Below, one piece after another: positions 62,001 through 64,000 of a DNA stretch of 64,000 nt. Both the position numbers and the translations under genes were made by a program. Positions within the stretch are counted from its first letter, which is position 1, and each line of letters begins with the position of its first letter. The DNA comes from an uncultured Kiritimatiellota bacterium. Its GTDB lineage: Bacteria; Verrucomicrobiota; Kiritimatiellia; RFP12; UBA1067. The stretch is from the NCBI GenBank assembly GCA_934621385.1, contig CAKTUI010000007.1, positions 5,266 to 69,265 of the forward strand, written 5' to 3'. The notes beneath the pieces were generated by a model. That model was not told where the DNA came from, made no database searches, and was given only the letters and a program-made list of their open reading frames with translations.

Positions 62001-62458
62001 GTCCCATGAAGCTTCGCCAGTTCACGGGGCTTTCGATCATCCCCGTACCGTTCCTCCAGCATCTTTCGCGTTTCCTCGTCAAGCTTGCGCTTGCAAATTG
62101 CCAGGCGCGTCATCACGGGCATGTCCGCCGAATCGCAGGTCACATACGTCTCGGACAGCCGCTCAAGCGCGGCCTCGTCGAAGACGAGACGCTCGGCCCC
62201 GCGCTTCGAACGGAAGGCAAGAATCTGACGCTTGGCAAAGGCTATCAGCCACGGCAGGAGCGGACGCGCCGGATCGAAGTCGTCCACGCGGCGGATGACC
62301 GCGAGATTGGCGTTCTGCACCACGTCGTCGATGTCGTCAGGGTAACACGAAAGTGCCGCGCCCACAAAGGCGCGGAGCACCTCCTGGTGGGCGACGAGTT
62401 CCGTCATCAGTTTCTGAACGACTGGCGTTTCCATGGTGTTGTCTGTTCCTGCTAACAT
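59027..62458 (-). CDS. ECF sigma factor fused through a transmembrane helix to a large extracellular beta-rich domain
   Basis: One uninterrupted 1,143-codon frame. Residues about 10-175 form an ECF sigma factor: region 2 with YPDDIDDVVQNANLAVIRRV and LLPWLIAFAKRQILAFRSKR, region 4 with MLEERYGDDRKPRELAKLHG and NRLTYARRKLAECI. A linker (175-255) leads to one transmembrane helix (about 262-288, AAGWALAAVGLTALAATTGY). From residue 301 there is a second start-like sequence (MNTAVKSAMMAVASIAQMF) preceded by an AAGAAGGAA site. The rest is Gly-rich beta-helix and autotransporter-like sequence, ending TGAGSVVVGGQGFRIIIR. Either the whole frame makes a membrane-tethered sigma factor, or two products are made. 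METPVV at 62434 is an alternative start. A sequencing error merging two genes cannot be excluded. Confidence 0.75.
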   Translation of the reverse strand: MLAGTDNTMETPVVQKLMTELVAHQEVLRAFVGAALSCYPDDIDDVVQNANLAVIRRVDDFDPARPLLPWLIAFAKRQILAFRSKRGAERLVFDEAALERLSETYVTCDSADMPVMTRLAICKRKLDEETRKMLEERYGDDRKPRELAKLHGTTSREIRNRLTYARRKLAECIMRLCRISESSFERDFGDSTELEGLMSEALDGAADAQARRKVMDCASGSPERMREYGELALVDALLRSQYAARRAEAPAGPIAAEKSFGHGWLKAAGWALAAVGLTALAATTGYIYSEKTQTEKEGTSMNTAVKSAMMAVASIAQMFDLSADVRTWIGDNGIGTWQTESCWEPAGVPAAADAVIINSGSCQYVPGGDLSIAANGSLTLKGGRFYQTDTIAWMQVAGKIDVGAGAEFDMGTAGQLNLSSGGLINIDEGGVFKATTISAASGSSIDIGGVLAFKNQENFLLTDGVYLDGGTISNVGELQWNADREIAGSVSAVKLAAQNDKVVLTVGEGTITLSAALADTVWQSGTSYVRVRTGATTEFVFTHEEANPESVYATLFAGENPKIRYGSETFADEAAFRERFEVSGEQGNVHVKAIALSDDHMVFGGAATVQQGTENDLIFSVSVQKAGKPAGDLYLVWGTTDRGKTLEGWDQKEKVVSPAKDETVYGTVKKVEPYKAIYYLYALSNETEIVYSSVSPQAMVAGDAANLFLGTVSSDAANAANWSRGRVPTATDTVVFLRDLSKNDLDWPANLTSVGGWLQPKSGTTGYVTFSLLPTAPLTIAGDAVLDGGVWTHVGAGVDHEAFEPTAAVAVSIRGNLHLGADATITAGSGELNIREKRTRGWYLSGPGFKEGTGASYGGEGSADGIVYGSVFSPMEYGSSGTGDGVSYAGGGLVVLSVLGRAEVNGSITARGYGWNGMNGGSSGGSLNLSFGSLDGSGVIAADAGILQAQTFDSINGSGSGGRVAIRLTDADSDFSLFKGTVTAYGNRGRNKSEEYDETPCSAAGTVFLATGSETAAGSGEIVVANGELTNGDATAPGPRTLATLLPGNGPRCDGNAAFRRRSLSIRDYGRVKLTDSFRVSSLSLEGENAALNLNGKTLSTLSLNVNGQEFRPGTYTAAQIGPQVTGAGSVVVGGQGFRIIIR
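61556..61575 (-). promoter_or_regulatory. Internal ribosome binding site and ATG inside the sigma-fusion frame
   Basis: On the minus strand AAGAAGGAACGAGT directly precedes an in-frame ATG (61558). The following residues resemble an export signal or an N-terminus rather than mid-protein sequence. This could allow a separate 843-residue exoprotein to be made from the same mRNA. Confidence 0.55.
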
Positions 62459-62608
62459 ACTGTCTTATTCCAAGAACGCGTTTTGCTGAATCTTTTTTCA
62501 GGAAAATTTCCCTCGCGGCCTCCGCAAGGGGAAAAAACGGCGGCGTTCGCAGCCCCGATTCACGCCGCGTACGCCGCCGTTCCCATTCCGCCGGATGCCC
62601 GGCGGTGC
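62459..62608. other. Intergenic region upstream of the sigma-fusion gene
   Basis: About 150 bases between the alcohol dehydrogenase stop and the sigma-fusion start. It holds a GC-rich imperfect repeat of GCCGCGTACGCCGCC type and no TGNTATAAT element that I can identify. Confidence 0.4.
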
Positions 62609-63823
62609 TCAGAACGTCACTTCCGAATCGTCCCAGCAGCAGCGCAGGACCTTCTCCATCAGGTGGACGTCCATCTTGCGCGGATTGCAGCCCGTGCAGG
62701 CATCGCCCATCGCATTCTCGGCGATCTGGGCGGCCTTCGCTTCAAATTCGTCGGCCTTGACCATGCCTTCGCCCGGCAGTCCGTTCGCGGCATAGTCACG
62801 GATGCAGTGCGGAATGTTCAGCTCGTCGTTGAACGTGCGCACCCAGGCAATGAGCGCGGCGATTTTCGCCTCCTGCGATGTCTCGGCACCCGCCAAGCCA
62901 AGTTCGTCGGCGCAACGCGCATACCGTTCGGCCGCAAACGGAACGGCGGCGTTGAAGCGAATGACCTTCGGCAGGTACATGGCGTTCGCCGCACCGTGGA
63001 TGATGTGCCCACCCGCAAAGGCTGCACCCGTCTTGTGGGCGAGCGAGTGGACGATGCCGAGGAGCGCATTGGAGAAACTCATGCCAGCAAGACACTGCGC
63101 ATCATGCATGACGGCACGCGCCTCCGGGTCACCACCGTAGCTCTTGACGAGACTGTCGCGAATCATCTTCATTGAGTGAATCGCCAGCGCATCCGAGTAC
63201 GGCGAATGGGCCACGGCGACAATCGCCTCAAGATCGTGCGTCAGGGCGTCCATGCCCGTATGAGCACAGAGCTTCTGGGGCATCGTCAGCGTCAACTCGG
63301 GGTCGACGATCGCAATGTCGGGCGTAATCTCAAAGTCCGCAATCGGATACTTGATGCCCTTCTCGTAGTCCGTGATAATCGAGAACGCCGTCACCTCGGT
63401 CGCCGTCCCGGAGGTGGACGAGATGGCGCAGAAATGCGCCTTCGTGCGGAGCTTCGGGAGCCCGAAGACCTTGCACATGTCGGCAAATGTCGCCTCGGGG
63501 TACTCGTACTTGATCCACATCGCCTTGGCCGCGTCAATCGGCGAGCCGCCGCCCATGGCGACAATCCAGTCGGGCTGGAACTCCTGCATGACCGCCGCGC
63601 CCTTCATCACCGTCTCGACGGACGGGTCGCTCTCAATGCCCTCGATGAGCTTCACCTCGAAGCCAGCCTCCTTGAGATAGTCCTCCGCACGCTGAAGGAA
63701 CCCACCGCGCCGCATCGAACCGCCGCCCACGCAGATGACGGCGCGCTTGCCGACCAGCGTCTTCAGGGTCGCCAATGCGCCCTTGCCGTGATAGATGTCA
63801 CGCGGAAGTGTAAACCGAGCCAT
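62609..63823 (-). CDS. Iron-containing alcohol dehydrogenase
   Basis: A 404-residue group III (Fe-dependent) alcohol dehydrogenase, likely NAD(P)H-linked. AMGGGSPIDAAKAMWIKYEY binds the cofactor near 90. STSGTATEVTAFSIITD, the metal-site HTGMDALTHDLEAIV near 200 and SLAHKTGAAFAGGHIIHG with its His ligands near 265 follow. The C-terminus has GDACTGCNPRKM, the typical late motif of this family. It may reduce butanal or another fermentation aldehyde; the substrate is unknown. AAAGGAGG is 8 bases upstream of the ATG. It is distinct from the FucO at 35850. Confidence 0.92.
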   Translation of the reverse strand: MARFTLPRDIYHGKGALATLKTLVGKRAVICVGGGSMRRGGFLQRAEDYLKEAGFEVKLIEGIESDPSVETVMKGAAVMQEFQPDWIVAMGGGSPIDAAKAMWIKYEYPEATFADMCKVFGLPKLRTKAHFCAISSTSGTATEVTAFSIITDYEKGIKYPIADFEITPDIAIVDPELTLTMPQKLCAHTGMDALTHDLEAIVAVAHSPYSDALAIHSMKMIRDSLVKSYGGDPEARAVMHDAQCLAGMSFSNALLGIVHSLAHKTGAAFAGGHIIHGAANAMYLPKVIRFNAAVPFAAERYARCADELGLAGAETSQEAKIAALIAWVRTFNDELNIPHCIRDYAANGLPGEGMVKADEFEAKAAQIAENAMGDACTGCNPRKMDVHLMEKVLRCCWDDSEVTF

Positions 63824-64000
63824 ACTGAATCCTCCTTTGTCCTTAGTATATTATTAAGACGATACGGGTATTTTATCATCTATTTCAGCAAGACGCAACC
63901 GCCGCGAGAGTTTCAGGGGAACGCCGCAGTTTGTCATAATAACGTGTACCCGTATTCAACTAATCAGGATTTTTCAGACACCCCGTTTGTCAAATGCTGT
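63824..64000. other. Upstream region of the alcohol dehydrogenase gene
   Basis: The AAAGGAGG ribosome binding site is close to the start, and a weak -10-like TATACT on the minus strand lies near 63846. The remainder, to the window edge, shows no gene. The next gene upstream is outside the window. Confidence 0.35.

Overview
This is a GC-rich bacterial chromosome segment with two or three foreign patches. The gene set suggests an anaerobic carbohydrate degrader of the PVC superphylum, most likely a gut-associated Kiritimatiellota/Verrucomicrobiota relative. It includes many secreted glycoside hydrolases, DUF1080 and DUF3857 proteins, a FAD oxidoreductase of the PF12831 type, a long-form HisG, a PurH lacking its cyclohydrolase domain, and ECF sigma factors with unusual extensions. 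The phylum is inferred from gene content; no rRNA or tRNA gene was found.

Layout. 1-3870: gltB (3' part) and gltD, glutamate synthase. 3875-15743 (minus): comEC; a secreted alkaline phosphatase with a YibE/F membrane protein; a two-component system cotranscribed with one of two paralogous clan GH-A glycosidases. 15888-21508 (minus): gyrA-nadA-FAD oxidoreductase-crcB. 21509-24232: spacer with a 22-bp-period palindrome array, then the remnant of a mobile element carrying a PolyVal-type ADP-ribosyltransferase/nuclease protein. 24269-27635 (plus): C39-like protease, CCA-adding enzyme, HAD phosphatase. 27727-29915: a strong promoter, a long structured RNA, and an AT-richer HaeIII/NgoPII-like restriction-modification pair. 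30026-31222: dinB. 31227-38572 (minus): double-transglutaminase DUF3857 protein, amidohydrolase, fucO, pgpA, a 29-residue COX24-like protein and hisG. 38709-43900 (minus): kdgK-exuT-like-uxuA-uxaC, a hexuronate operon. 44007-44110: second copy of the palindrome array. 44224-53111 (minus): a tightly overlapped twelve-gene run from a UDP-glucuronate decarboxylase-like gene and purH down to proA and a small sigma factor. 53112-53949: a mosaic intergenic region with an A/T-only tract surrounded by CGCGTCAA motifs. 53950-62458 (minus): a GH81 beta-1,3-glucanase, a second glycosidase, and one long frame joining an ECF sigma factor, a transmembrane helix and an extracellular beta-rich domain. 62609-63823: iron-dependent alcohol dehydrogenase.

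How the parts work together. The secreted glycosidases, the hexuronate operon, the alcohol dehydrogenases and FucO fit a saccharolytic fermenter that takes apart plant or algal polysaccharides. Control appears to lie with a NarL-type two-component system next to one glycosidase and a membrane-linked sigma factor next to others. Promoters share a clear extended -10 element (TGNTATAAT), and in at least five cases the start codon is so close to it that the mRNA should be leaderless.

Most unusual items: the sigma factor/exoprotein fusion with an internal ribosome binding site and start; the two homologous palindrome arrays; the structured RNA ahead of the restriction-modification genes; and the iteron-like region at 53.6 kb.
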